From Glandiceps talaboti (Eukaryota; Hemichordata; Enteropneusta; Spengelidae): 64,000 nucleotides of DNA. Below the pieces are notes generated by a model. It had not been told where the DNA came from. It saw nothing but the letters and a program-made list of their open reading frames with translations, and did not search any database. Shown one piece after another: positions 45,601 through 58,335 of the stretch (position 1 is its first letter; each line of letters begins with the position of its first letter). The stretch covers positions 22,448,342-22,512,341 of the forward strand of contig NC_135549.1 of assembly GCF_964340395.1 (NCBI RefSeq), given 5' to 3'. A program made the translations under genes and the position numbers.

Positions 45601-47058
45601 TCAACACAAATACTTACATCGCTGTTTACGTAGAAAGGCGAACATTTCATTTCATTCGGTATTGCTAATATGGTATATGGTAACAAATACGTCTGTATAT
45701 TATTACAATATTGCATGAATAGTTAGCACGTGAGCAGTAACACATTCTTCCTTGGTATTGGGAGTTTCAATAGGGAGTAAATAGGGAGGAATATTTGTTG
45801 CAGCAGTAGAAATAGAAGGGCACCCTCTTCCAAATGGTTCATTGATGACATTAAACTTTAATGTTCCTAGTTTCCTATGAAGTCACATTTTGAATATTAA
45901 CCAGTACAGGTACTAGTCATGCTGACCAAAGAGTGTAGGTTGGCGTCATCACACACAACTCAAATAGTTGTCCTCTCGTAAATCCGCCTAAATGTGCTGC
46001 TACCCTAACGAATGAGGTTGTCGAGGACGCCCTCATGCTTCGACTATACCACTAGTTTTTCGCACATACCAGCCCAAGTTCCGCAACACAGTCACTGTAT
46101 AAAATGCACTGTTTGATGACAATTGTTCAAAGGCATTTAATTAAATATTTGGTGCAATTAAAGAATTGTGTATCTTCAAGATTAAGCATGTATTGTGATA
46201 TCTTTACTTTCCCACATAGTTTTTAAAAACCGTTACCAGCTGTTTTAATCCATGTTCTATTCATCTGAAAGGCTGATCGTCTTAAAGTGTGTTGTATATT
46301 CAATCCGATACGTATAGAATGTATACCAACACGTAATTTCTAGTACCCAATGTATATTGATGTTTTGGCAGGATAAATAAAACAATCCCTGAGAATGTTG
46401 GGATATCATCCTCATTTAGCTCAGAACAGGAATAACTATATGAATGCAAAACACATCACTTGCTTACAAATCAATAAAAGTATTTTAAACAGACATTGTA
46501 TCTGTTAATTATAGTAGTCAATATTACCCATACGTAGTATAGAAGCAAGTATAAATCTGTAAATAAATGGTTGGGTTTGAATCTGTCACCGTGTTAAAAT
46601 TGTACTAGTTGTAGTTGGAGTATCATTTTTCGTTCTACAACCACAACATATTCACTGATTTCTTAAAATGTAAATAACAATCAGACATTGTACATATTGA
46701 TCAGGGGTCGATATCATCTATAAGCCATACTAATTAAGTTGAAATCGGGATCACCATTGAGAGTGCTGACTTTTGGGTCAAATCAATTTGATTTGATTTA
46801 ATTCGTATACAGCTACAAAACATGTTTACTCACAGGTGACGCAATATGCTGTATAATGAGATGCCCTGTCGAAATTATATGTTCAAAGATTCTAGGCAAT
46901 CATGTAGAAAGAAAACAAAAATTGTACCAAAAGCAATGTGTTCAGTATTCTCAATAATTTAGCAATATTCAATTATATTCATATGGTGTTACAGTAACAT
47001 CCCATAGTAAGACCTAAAATAGGATGTGAACAAACTACAGAAAATACAGAAATATACA

Positions 47059-47072
47059 GGTGTGTGTGTGTG

Positions 47073-47171
<99 letters not shown>

Positions 47172-47271
47172 ATGGGAGTGTCATTTTGGAAAATGTGTTT
47201 TTTACTGGGTCACTTTGGCTTTGGGTCAGCTTGAGAACACCCATGTCCAAAACACCCCCCCCCCCCCCCCG
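47059..47271. repeat. (GT)n tract of about 55 repeats and a C run
   Basis: GT repeats from 47059 to 47170, then about 90 bp of unique sequence and C16 near 47255-47271. Start of spacer IV; the pair in spacer I (9411-9534) is much shorter. ORFs through the GT tract are artefacts. Confidence 0.93.
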
Positions 47272-47399
47272 TCAATTAAAAATGCCCTGCTCCTACGATA
47301 TGGCCTAATTACTAAAAATCTTACTTCTTTATTAGTGCCAATGTTTCGGCAATCATTAATTATGCAAATGACTAATAGATAATAAAACAAACTAATAGA

Positions 47400-47690
47400 T
47401 ACCAACTGAATGCCTCCCGTAAGGGAATCACTAATTATGTAAATAACTCATTAAAATACAATAGTAACAGGCATGAACTAACTTTATAGGACATATGTGT
47501 TTTCTTATGGTTAATGTATGTACTAAATTATGTTGAATATGAAGTAAGATATAGCGTAAGATATAGCCTAATTTCCAAAAATAATTAATTATGCAAATTA
47601 TTCGTTAACGCTGTAAGGTACATCATCAAATTTTATAGGACATGTGACATTATGAGTGTTGTTGTTAACAATGGTCGTGCTGGTTACTGT
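47400..47690. repeat. Helitron-like 5' end and tandem units, spacer IV
   Basis: Starts AACTGAATGCCTCCCGTAAGGG, then units with ATATAGCCTAATTTCC and TTAATTATGCAAATTATTC. It runs into the Penelope-like remnant. Confidence 0.5.
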
Positions 47691-48290
47691 GTTACGATAA
47701 TGTTGGGGTCTTATATAGCGCTTTCCCACTCCCTGGCTCGGATCAGAACGGCACAACGGCCCTTTAGTCTTCCTCAACTCCCCGGGGAGCATACAATCCA
47801 TTGCAGCCGTTTAAGCGTATAGGATTAAAGCCTTCACATTGCAACCTACATCCTACCAGGTCCCCAATTATACAGCTGGGTTTACTGAGGCACAGTCGTG
47901 GTTCAAATCTTGCCCAAGGACTTTAGCCACTCAGAAACAAACAGCAGGCAGCGACGGGGCTCGAACTTGCAACCTGTAGATTCCAAGCCGGTCACGCTAA
48001 CCATTCACCCATCATGACTCCACAATGTTACAATGTTGGATGGAAGTTATATAATGCTGTTACACCATGTGTCCAAATGAAATGAATATCATCTATGCAT
48101 GTATCTTCCCCATCTGTTTGGTTTGAGATCACTGACTTGCAATACTTGATTCTCAATTTTGCCCATGGCAAGATTAGCAGATGATGGTGCGACCTTTGAC
48201 CCCATGGCTGTGCCATGTGCTTGTTGATAGTAATTATCATTGAATGTGAAATAGTTGTGATCAAGAATAAAATCTAGCATTTCTATGACC
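47640..48290 (-). mobile_element. Penelope-like remnant, spacer IV, interrupted by a SINE
   Basis: Minus frames near 48089-48280 read HGTAMGSKVAP and MGKIENQVLQ, matching the reverse-transcriptase motif of the spacer I copy. The YIG endonuclease part is mostly gone, and the stretch equivalent to about 10350-10595 is replaced by a SINE. Confidence 0.7.
47697..48023 (-). mobile_element. tRNA-derived SINE inserted in the Penelope-like remnant
   Basis: On the minus strand an A-box-like TGGTTAGCGTGA lies at 47992-48003 and a B-box-like GTTCGAGCCCC at 47956-47966, about 37 bp apart. The body ends in GCGCTATATAAGACC (47707-47721), a 3' sequence common in marine-animal SINEs. Related short sequences flank it (TGTTACGATAATG and TGTTACAATG). 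It is absent from the spacer I counterpart. Confidence 0.75.
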
Positions 48291-48479
48291 AGTTCTGGAT
48301 TGTCTATCTTATACTAATGATCTGTGATATAGTCTTTTACAGCATTGAGACGGAACTCGTGTGGTATGTTTGTACTTAGGGATGTCACATCCATGGTGAC
48401 GAGAAGAGCTAATAGTTTCATCAATAAGATTTTTGACACAAGTGAGTTCTGGTATTGTGAGTGTGTGTAACAAATAATA

Positions 48480-48985
48480 TAACACTTGAAGCTTGCATTC
48501 TTCAGATATAGCCTAATTACTAAGAGTCATTAATTGTGCAAATGACTCAAAACTAAATGCTACATCATCAAGCTTTTCAGGGTATATGTGTTTTGTTATT
48601 GAATTTCAAGATTATTTTCTAAATAGATTGCTCAATTATCAAAACTCATTAATGATGCAAATGACTTATTAATGATGCAAATGACTTATTACCACTACAA
48701 GCTACATTACCAAACTTCATAAGACATATGCAGTTTGTTATCATCAATATATAAACAAAATTATATTGAATTCAAAGTGACATTGCATTCTTAAGATATA
48801 GCCTAATGACTGAAAATCATTAATTATGCAAATGATTCATTAATATATAATGTTCATCAAAACCTAATCAGTTCTAGCCATCATTGTAAAGAATATGTGC
48901 ACCATCACACAGACAGGCAAACAGACAACTAGTGTCCCTAAAATAGCACCTTCCCTTACGGAAGATAAAACTTCACGTAATAAGG
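48480..48985. repeat. Helitron-like 3' part with tandem units, spacer IV
   Basis: Counterpart of 10871-11560, ending in ACACAGACAGGC and CCCTTACGGAAGATAAA. It carries a local 20-bp duplication (ATTAATGATGCAAATGACTT) not seen in spacer I. Confidence 0.55.
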
Positions 48986-50620
48986 CGGTAGGTTGTTTTG
49001 AAAAAACAGTATAGATTAAAATAACTAGTCAGACACACACACTTGTACTCACCACGCTTGATTGACCGTGTTTAGTATGTTGTTTCTAGCTACTATTATT
49101 CACCATGTGTAACGTTTTTAGAAGACATGTACTCATTGATAGGTCCTGAAAGTAAAAGTTCAAATTACATTAAAACTAAAGATCGATAACCTACAGGAAT
49201 ACTACAGAAAGGTATACAGGAACGTCCCGTACCACAGTGTTAAATTTAATCATTTGAGGTTTATGAATAATATGGTTCACTTCCTTGTCGAGTTTTCAAT
49301 TTATGTGTCGTCACACACTTGTATTGCTAGGGATTCTGAAGCTGTAGTCATTACGGAAGCTGTGTATATTTTTGGCTATTTCCGTTTTCATTTTGTTATA
49401 TGTGCACTTACCTGCTATCCTGAAAAACCTATGTTGAAACCAACGACACTGTATTGAAAGTTGTGACAATTCATAAACCACTATAGTAGTTTTAAAAACA
49501 CTACAAAATGTCCCTTCCACCATGACAACCACGAACAAACATGAAGACATACGCACCTCTAGTGTAATGTGCATTCGGTCACACAAGAACTGTTGCTTTT
49601 AATACAACTGCATCTTATTGGATTTTGAAAGTCACGTGACTCCTTCAAATCACCTTCCTTATACCTTGTGAAAAAAGGTCACGTAATGTCAAACGTGAAA
49701 CTATACTTTGAAAACTATGGAATGTGTCTAGCCTCCTAGTCTCATTGTGCTGTGAACTTTGACTTATGCACTGAGGTAAACATGAACACAAATAATTATA
49801 CCACAGTGTACGTAGCAAGGCGTCACAGTAGACGAACATTTCATTTCACTCTGTGTTTACAGAATGAACCTCAACACCATAAAGATTTATACCACAGTTT
49901 ACATAAAAAGGCATCACAGTAGACCAACATTTCATGCTACTCCACCGAAGTTCATTCTGTATTACTGAATGAGGTGATGATTATATGAGGGTGATCATTG
50001 TATTTAAATAATAGTAAACACACATTCCTAAAATCGTTTGCTGCAAACTAGTCATGCATATGACCTTTTCATAACACTATTTATAAGTTAGTCTATTTTC
50101 AGGCTATTGAGAAATAATTTTAGTATTGAAGGACACCGTCCACCATCTTTCAAATGTGTTTTTTTCATGACACTAAGCTTGATGTTGATAGTTTGTAGTG
50201 GTGATGCTTTTAGAATGGCCAGTCTCATCATTGTTATGAGAACCAACAGAATGTAGAATTCTGTCGGCATCAGCACGAACGACTCAAATTATTGTGACCC
50301 ATCAGTGAACGGCTAAAAATGTTGCCATGTTCTCACCTAAGCCGTGATCTAGGACGCCCTCACAGGGTAAATGCCATGTGTGTACATTTCACCAGTAAAG
50401 TTTGGCGAATGTACGGTTTTACTTGATATCTTTTATACTATTTGTTGCTAAAGATTAGTACATCTCTGCTTTTTTGAGGTCACCAGCTGTTCTATCATAC
50501 CATGATCTGTACACCTGAAAATCCGGGGTTCAAAGGTATATCATTATTGTAATATATATTTCATAGCCAATGAACAGCGATGGTTTGACACAAAAAGTAA
50601 ATCAACCTTTAATAGACAAG
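48986..50620. other. spacer IV unique-type sequence
   Basis: Nearly identical to 11561-13340. The main difference is a deletion at about 50085, where roughly 180 bp of the spacer I sequence (12645-12825) are missing. No confident gene. Confidence 0.5.
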
Positions 50621-50624
50621 ATTT

Positions 50625-51500
50625 TAACTGAATGCCTTCCGTAAGGCCAAAGGCTTTAGATTATTGTTCTACACACAATAATTTTGAAATTATATGTGGT
50701 TAGTTATGTTTGAAGTTAGTCTAGATGACCAACCTGTGGTTCTAACCACACAGTCTGGTCAAATGCCCTCAATCAGCACACATTCCTGAGCTCCTCCTGC
50801 TGTGTTCATATAAACATGATTATGTAGATGGGTCCCCATGTCATATAATTTAAAGGACTGTCAGTGGAGTCCTGGTTGGACATTGGACATAGTCAAAACA
50901 GTTGTATCAAATGAATATTTAATGAGCTATGACCACAGCACATTATTACCACTGGCATGCTCTGTTCGAGCTTTGCTCACCTTGGGGTTGAACCATAATT
51001 AACACCTTTCCTCAGGGTCTTGACTATACTGTGAGTGGAGGTATAAATCTTAACGATACTGTATAGGAACTAGACTAGTTTGAAGTCTGTACCGAATTGT
51101 ATTGAATTTGAAGAGTGCATTTCTAATGAGTCCTAAAACTAAAAGCTAAATCAACAAGCTTTTTCAGAACATATGTGATTAGTTATGTTTCAAGTATATA
51201 CAAAATTGCATTTGAAGTATGCATTTGAAGATATAGCCTAATTACTGAAAATCATTAATCATGCAAATAAGTCATCAAAACTAAAAGCTATATCACAAAG
51301 CTTTTTAGAACCTATACACTTTGTTATGGTTGATGTAAGTAGCAAATTATATCGAATTTGAAACATGCATTCTTAAGATTTCGCATAATTACTGAAAATC
51401 ATTAATTATACAAATGAGTCATTTAAACTAAACGCTATACATTATCAAACTTTATATGGTATATGAACTTTGTTACCATCAATGTGTGTACCAAAATATC
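50625..51500. repeat. Helitron-like tandem-unit block, spacer IV
   Basis: Counterpart of 13355-14230, beginning ACTGAATGCCTTCCGTAAGG, with the same unit order. Confidence 0.5.
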
Positions 51501-51559
51501 GTTTTGTTCTTCCAGCTGTAATTCGTTTTAAGGTCATACAAGAACTGTTCAAGTGAATG

Positions 51560-52090
51560 GGTACCCACCTTATGTCTTCATCTATCTCTCTCCCTATAGT
51601 CCCCTCTCACTCTATCAGAGGTTGGATAAAAATGTATGTGTGTCATCTTTGATTTTAATGTGTTGATGTCTTTGCAGTTTCCTGTTTTCTCAGCTAGACT
51701 GTTCTCCTTTACAGCAACTATCTTCTGTTGTCTCAGTCTATCTATTAGCACTTTAGCATTTACTAGACATCTTCTCATATACACCTCTTTTCCCTTAGCG
51801 AGATTTCATTTATCAAACACAGCCTTTCGCTCACATGATTTGTCGTTCCTCTTCCATCACTTGATCGAATGCTTTGTCTAATTTCAGTTTCTTACCAGGA
51901 CAATCGTATAGAAGTCCAGTTATAATGCGTTCCGCACTAGAGGTCTCCATCAATTAAATTATAATCGTCGAGCTTAACATGGACTTGCTCCTGGGTGTCC
52001 CATCTACTCAGTGTCTTGCAATTCGAACATTGGTATTTGCTTGAGCCGAAACATACTCTTCCATCACATCAACAAACAATTGTACCCCTT
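51560..52090 (-). pseudogene. degraded coding fragment, spacer IV copy
   Basis: Same broken minus-strand frames as 14270-14890, with few substitutions. The open piece is 68 residues here, against 80, because of a small indel near 51590. The parent is not recognised. Confidence 0.3.
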
Positions 52091-52132
52091 CTTTTTTGTC
52101 ACGATTTGTTGTCGAAGGTCAAGGGGCCCTTT

Positions 52133-52448
52133 TCATAAACTTTAATGAGACTGAGAAATGGAACTTTATAATGATCAATATGCCTAGAGCAACTTGTAAA
52201 TTTATTCACAAAGCTTACACCAGAAGGTGTAATCATCTTTATATAACAATATAGTATGTTACTTTTCTTTACTTGTTATGACTGTCCTCTTTGCACCCCT
52301 TATTTTTAAGTGCTTTATACGAGCAATTCAGTTTTGTAGTGACTCATCAGCCCGGTGGGCTGGGTGATGTGTTTGCTTTCTGATATTGTTATTGCCAATT
52401 TGTAAAATGTATATCACATGTCACTATAATAAACAACCTTTACTACTA
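52133..52448 (+). mobile_element. retroelement 3' end inserted in spacer IV
   Basis: About 315 bp are present here but absent from the aligned place in spacer I (about 14862). The segment ends in ATAATAAACAACC followed by TTTACTACTAC, like the short-repeat tail of a 5'-truncated non-LTR element. It contains CAGCCCGGTGGGCTG, a perfect stem. No coding sequence; the family is unknown. Confidence 0.5.
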
Positions 52449-52474
52449 CGGCAATATTGAACAGTTTAATATCT

Positions 52475-52825
52475 AGGGTTGTCGGTGGTTAAACCACTTG
52501 CCTCTTACCACTGCACTACAGCTGAGGTTTGAGCCTCTTACCACTGCACTACAGCTGAGGTTTGAGCCTCTTACCACTACATTTCAGCTGAGGTTTGAGT
52601 CTCTTACCACTACATTTCAGCTGAAGTTTGAGCCCCACTCTGGGTTTGATTAGATTTACCAAGTTGTAAGTAAGAAGCTTAAGGTGTCATTCAGTTTGAC
52701 TCTACCGAATAATGCAGGTTTTCCCAACATACTCCGGTTTCCTTCTGCTCTAACACAGAACCCTCCTCCTGTTATTGGGGAATGTCTGTTGGATGGTAAA
52801 TAAATAAATAAACAAATAAATAAAT
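52475..52825 (+). mobile_element. tRNA-derived SINE, spacer IV copy
   Basis: Same SINE as 14893-15696. The A-box-like TGGTTAAACCACTTG is followed by four 33-bp units (52501-52632), each with a B-box-like GGTTTGAG, then the body and a short (AAAT)n tail. Confidence 0.6.
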
Positions 52826-53021
52826 TCTCATTAACAGTTCATGCTGGTTCTTTATTGCGATATCTTCTTTTGATGCAAAAGCTCTTCTCACTTCTGCCAT
52901 CTCACTTTCTCTTGAATCTATTTGAATCAGTATATGTAGTTAGTTCTTGTTTGGACGTTTTCGTTTCCATCTCGAATTTCTCGTTGGACCATCATAAATT
53001 AATTCTTCCCTTTTTCAAGTC

Positions 53022-55146
53022 ATTTCTAGTGTGACGTGGATACCAATGATATCATTGTATTGACTTCCATTTCTAGTGTGACGTGGATACCAGTGATATC
53101 ATTGTATTGACTTCCATTTCTCGTGTGACTTGGATACCAGTGATATCAATGTATTGACTTCCATTTCTCGTGTGACTTGGATACCAGTGATATCATTGTA
53201 TTGACTTCCATTTCTAGTGTGACGTGGATACCAGTGATATCATTGTATAGACTTCCATTTCTATTGTGACGTGGATACCAGTGATATCATTGTATTGACT
53301 TCCATTTCTAGTGTGACATGGATACCAGTGATATCATTGTATTGACTTCCATTTCTAGTGTGACGTTGATACCAGTGATATCATTGTATTGACTGCCATT
53401 TCTAGTGTGACATGGATACCAGTGATATCATTGTATTGACTTCCATTTCTAGTGTGACATGGATACCAGTGATATCATTGTAGTAACTTCCATTTCTAGT
53501 ATGACGTAGATACCAGTGATATCATTGTAGTAACTTCCATTTCTAGTGTGACGTAGATACCAGTGATATCATTGTAGTAACTTCCATTTCTAGTGTGACG
53601 TAGATACCAGTGATATCATTGTAGTAACTTCCATTTCTAGTGTGACGTAGATACCAGTGATATCATTGTAGTAACTTCCATTTCTAGTGTGACGTGGATA
53701 CGTCTTATATCATTGTATTAACTTCCATTTCTAGTGTGACGTGAATACCAGTGATATCATTGTAGTGACTTCCATTTCTAGTGTGACGTGGATACCAGTG
53801 ATATCATTGTATTGACTTCCATTTCCAGTGTGACGTGAATACCAGTGATATCATTGTATTGACTTCCATTTCTAGTGTGACGTGAATACCAGTGATATCA
53901 TTGTAGTGACTTCCATTTCTAGTGTGACGTGGATACCAGTGATATCATTGTAGTGACTTCCATTTCTAGTGTGACGTGGATACCAGTGATATCATTGTAT
54001 TGACTTCCATTTCTAGTGTGACGTGAATACCAGTGATATCATTGTATTGACTTCCATTTCTAGTGTCACGTGGATACCAGTGATATCAATGTATTGACTT
54101 CCATTTCTAGTGTCACGTGGATACCAGTGATATCATTGTATTGCCTTCCATTTCTAGTGTGACGTGAATACCAGTGATATCAATGTATTGACTTCCATTT
54201 CTAGTGTCACGTGGATACCAGTGATATCATTGTATTGCCTTCCATTTCTAGTGTCACGTGGATACCAGTGATATCATTGTATTGACTTCCATTTCTAGTG
54301 TCACGTGGATACCAGTGATATCATTGTATTGCCTTCCATTTCTAGTGTGACGTGGATACCAGTGATATCATTGTATTGACTTCCATTTCTATTGTGACTT
54401 TGATACGAGTGATATCATTGTATTGACTTCCATTTCTAGTGTCACGTGGATACCAGTGATATCATTGTATTGACTTCCATTTCCAGTGTGACGTGAATAC
54501 CAGTGATATCATTGTATTGACTTCCATTTCTAGTGTGACGTGGATACCAGTGATATCATTGTATTGACTTCCATTTCTAGTGTGACGTGGATACCAGTGA
54601 TATCATTGTATTGACTTCCATTTCTATTGTGACTTTGATACGAGTGATATCATTGTATTGACTTCCATTTCTAGTGTCACGTGGATACCAGTGATATCAT
54701 TGTATTGACTTCCATTTCCAGTGTGACGTGAATACCAGTGATATCATTGTATTGACTTCCATTTCTAGTGTGACGTGGATACCAGTGATATCATTGTATT
54801 GACTTCCATTTCTATTGTGATGTGGATACCAGTGATATCATTGTATTGACTTCCATTTCCAGTGTGACGTGGATACCAGTGATATCATTGTATTGACTTC
54901 CATTTCTATTGTGACTTTGATACGAGTGATATCATTGTATTGACTTCCATTTCTAGTGTGACGTGGATACCAGCGATATCATTGTATTGACTTCCATTTC
55001 TATTATGACGTGGATACCAGTGATATCATGTATTGACTTCCATTTCTAGTGTGACGTGGATACCAGTGATATCATTGTATTGACATCCATTTCTAGTGTG
55101 ACGTGGATACCAGTTATATCATTGTCTTGACTTCCATTTCTAGTGA
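53022..55146 (+). repeat. 47-bp minisatellite, about 45 units
   Basis: Same unit as 15896-16888 but more than twice the copy number. Variant blocks are visible. Five successive units with GTAGTAACTTCC and GACGTAGATACC lie at about 53470-53690. A variant with GTGACTTTGATACGAG recurs at 54391, 54626 and 54908, spaced 235 and 282 bp (five and six units). Short ORFs are artefacts. Confidence 0.95.
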
Positions 55147-55489
55147 TTCGTGATTTTATTATTTTTCTCGTATACATAAGAAAGTTTAGGATCGGTAGTG
55201 AAAAAGTAGGTGGGGTACGGTAACTGGAACCAAACAACTTTTTTATTAGGCCTAAGCACAGTTTAAGGATTTCCCTCAGTTATTATTTACCATTGTAGAG
55301 CAGCATTCATATACTCCTTATACTCAATCATGGTCATGTGTATTGGAAATGATTATTGAAACTCAGTTTCTCGTTGAATAGTGGTTAAGAACTGTGTCTA
55401 ATAATTATATGCATCATAATCTCCATAGAAGGGCTCATCTGCATCATCGGTAATCTCCATAGAATTGATTATCTAAACTAAACACAAAC

Positions 55490-55660
55490 ACCATGCAAAG
55501 TGATGTTGCTAAGCTACACGCTGACAAACACCACAACACAAAGTGCATGGTGTTTGTGAACATGTAGCCTTGCAACAGTGCTTTGTATGGTATTTGTCAT
55601 TTTGTAGCTTAGCAACAGCGTTTTGTGTGTTGTTTGTCATCTTATAGCTTAGCAAAAAAA
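55490..55660. repeat. foldback repeat, short-loop version
   Basis: Arms 55505-55533 and 55548-55576 are the counterparts of 17251-17279 and 17371-17399, but the loop is 14 bp, not 91. Confidence 0.8.
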
Positions 55661-56068
55661 TGTTGATGGCTATTAGTCATTCTCAGATAAAGAAAATGAG
55701 ATGGATATGAACTTGGGTACAAATCATGACTTACTTTTAATTTTTTGAACTTGTCAACTTATAGAAATAAAAACAAACTATATTATAAATAATGTAAACC
55801 ATATATAATCTCTATAGAAGGGCTCATCAAGATGATATATAATCTCCAAAACAGTGATCACTTAGATCATAAATAATATGTTACCTATCATATACAGCTT
55901 GTTAATTAGGAATTAGTCTTCTTTGAACATGTTTTTATTAAAGGTAATATACAATCAAACGTTTAATTACAGTTGACTGGGTAGATAGTTGACGATAAAG
56001 GTTATATAGAATACAGCAACAACTTGACATGATTTCCTAAGTGGATGTATACAGCCATCACTCTATTC

Positions 56069-56248
56069 ATTTCTTTTCAGCTTGAAGATTTCAGGAAAGG
56101 CAATACTGCCCTCGTTAAATTACATGGTTGCAATGAAACGTTTTCATCTGCGATGTTGCTTATTCGAATTCCATACGACCTTCTGATAACAGTGTACAGT
56201 AGAAGACATACAGATACCATACGACGACAAAATATGACAGGTGAAGGT
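56069..56248 (+). CDS. possible isolated coding exon, spacer IV copy
   Basis: Same open frame and splice-like boundaries as 17890-18069 (LEDFRKGNTALVKLHGCNE), with no base change seen in the open part. Neighbouring bases on both sides carry substitutions. Function unknown; it may be a chance frame in a recently duplicated block. Confidence 0.3.
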
Positions 56249-56526
56249 TAGTATCTCTGTCTCTCATCAACTGTGATGTGTGGAACTTCAACTTGATGAA
56301 AACCTCGGTGACCGTATGTTTGTTTTACTAATGTTTTACTTTGTTCATACTGAGGAAATACATTGACAGAAGTGGCCTTGATACTTCGAGTCGGAGGCGA
56401 GGAAAGGCACAACCCTTAGGGTGTGAATATTGTACAGTTCAATGAAGACAGGTATTGGGGTATAATTAATGCCATAAGGATCGAAAACTGTTCTTGGTGA
56501 TTTTTCAATTCGAACAATTTTAATTG

Positions 56527-56591
56527 AATGTGTGTGCGTGTGCGTGCGTGTGTGTGTGTGTGTTTGTTTGTTTGTTTGTTTGTTTGTTTGT

Positions 56592-56667
<76 letters not shown>
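56527..56667. repeat. (GT)n, (TTTG)n and (GTGC)n microsatellite complex
   Basis: GT tracts flank about seven TTTG and six GTGC repeats, left edge of unit D. Confidence 0.93.
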
Positions 56668-56668
<1 letters not shown>

Positions 56669-57570
56669 AGAAACATTGTCTCATGAGTGAAACACCAAGG
56701 CAACTTCATTTCTCCTTTACAAGCAATGATTGCTATGCCCTTTAAAAACCATGGTTTATTAGTACTCTATTTATGATGTTATATTGATTAGTATCTGAAT
56801 TCATAGTAACAGTTATTCCAAAGTGTTTACTACGAATGATACTTCATTCACATATGTACAAATGGATATAAGGATCAGTTACACTTTGATGAGTAGGTGG
56901 TATGTGGATGTTTACAGCTACATGACATTTAATACACATCCAGACAACTTCAATTGCAAAAGAAACAATGACATAGGCACCGTGCAAAGTGGTAATATAG
57001 AAGTAGTGACGTTGAAATGTTGATTATCAGTTAGAAAATAAACAATTGAAGCCATTACAATCATCAAGTCCATGTGTAATGTTTTTATTAGAAGCCTGTT
57101 TTTACTACACTGTAAAAAAATAGGAATGCTTATCAGTGTTCAACGTGATTGGACAAAGGATCCTGCTGTGTTTATTTTGTCTCTGTTATTGTTAGTCTAG
57201 ACATAGACCCTACAGTCTAGAGTTGAAGTATATCTAGCTCTGTGTCAAAAACGTAACGTACCATGAGTGAAACATCAAACCTACACCATTTTTGCTGTAA
57301 GTCATTAGGACCACCTGGTACGTGAAAGTGTATTTGTGGATACTACATCCCTTCAAATTTTCTGAATTTTCTACATGAGTCTCGAGATGTCACAGTTTGT
57401 AATAAAATGATACATCTTATCCTGGGAAAGGTTCTTTTTAAAATTGCTATACTACTAATTATAAATTAGTGTCATAATTATCGTGTTGATTGATAAATTG
57501 TTTTCTGTGGAAACATACAGTTCTCTATATATGTTTGTTCCTCTATAATTCTATGTTGCCATGCATTTTC
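56668..57570. repeat. duplicon left arm, unit D
   Basis: Collinear with 1072-1980. The inverted middle motif is deleted at about 56922. Confidence 0.5.
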
Positions 57571-57574
57571 GATT

Positions 57575-58335
57575 CGTAAACTATCTATGAGGATAGGGGT
57601 GGACTACCCTTCCTCGTTATACTTCAAGTCCGGAGATTATTCTTTTCCCCGGCATAGTGACTTGAGTATGTCTAACTATCAGTTCTGTTCGTCAACATAT
57701 TGTTTGTGGCTGGATTTGTTTCCTCTTTGTTTTTCACATCGCTGGGCTTGTCTTGAGGTGCACATGACCGCCATCATTCAAGTCGGTTCGCGTTTTATCT
57801 TCGTCGTTACTAACTTCTATTTGTTAAAGTTGATCTTGCACGTTTTATTTTCTGCTGTTATCATTTAATCTTTCCTTTCCACAACTTTGCTCTGCAACTT
57901 TTTGTACGGGTTTGTTTCAAACGGTGTTTCTAGTTTTCCTCTTATCATATGTTTAACAACTTTGGTTATAGCTAGACTTTTACAACTGTAGGGTGACTGC
58001 GCTTGTTGGCATATTTCTTCATGTTAGCTTTTGTCATTTCATCCTTTTCTTTTATGGTGGATTTTGTTGTTGCCATGCCAAAGTATGTTGGTAGTTTGAT
58101 GTGTTCAGCTGTCGGTGGATAATTTCTATGGCTGGTGGTAGGTCAATCGTACAGTGTGGTGTAGTTCTGTAGTTTCTTAGAAATGTGTACAGTTCTTGTT
58201 TTCATGGTTTTCTGTCGGGATGATCGAATGGCTTTCTCGATTGTGCGCACGGATCTGTCGGCTTCGCCATTGGATCGGAGCTAGCATGGTGTTATCTTAC
58301 GGTGCTTGAATCCCATTTATTCTGCAAATATTGAG
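57575..58335 (-). mobile_element. Ty3/Gypsy integrase remnant, unit D
   Basis: Same fragment as in the other units. Minus frames keep HRK, KLPTYFG and LETPF pieces across shifts. It is most like the unit A and B copies. Confidence 0.6.

Larger units (their letters stand above)
41411..46990. other. spacer III, paired with spacer II
   Basis: Matches spacer II from 28024 to about 31130, interrupted by the Helitron-like insertion at 41621-42660. It then continues beyond II. Patches near 45950-46260 are distantly related to 12990-13240 of spacer I. No gene is called; the 60-88-residue ORFs are not conserved between II and III. Confidence 0.5.

Noticed and set aside
47992-48003. A- and B-box-like sequences as a tRNA gene
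   Set aside because: No cloverleaf can be completed, and the sequence continues into a SINE body with a GCGCTATATAA tail.
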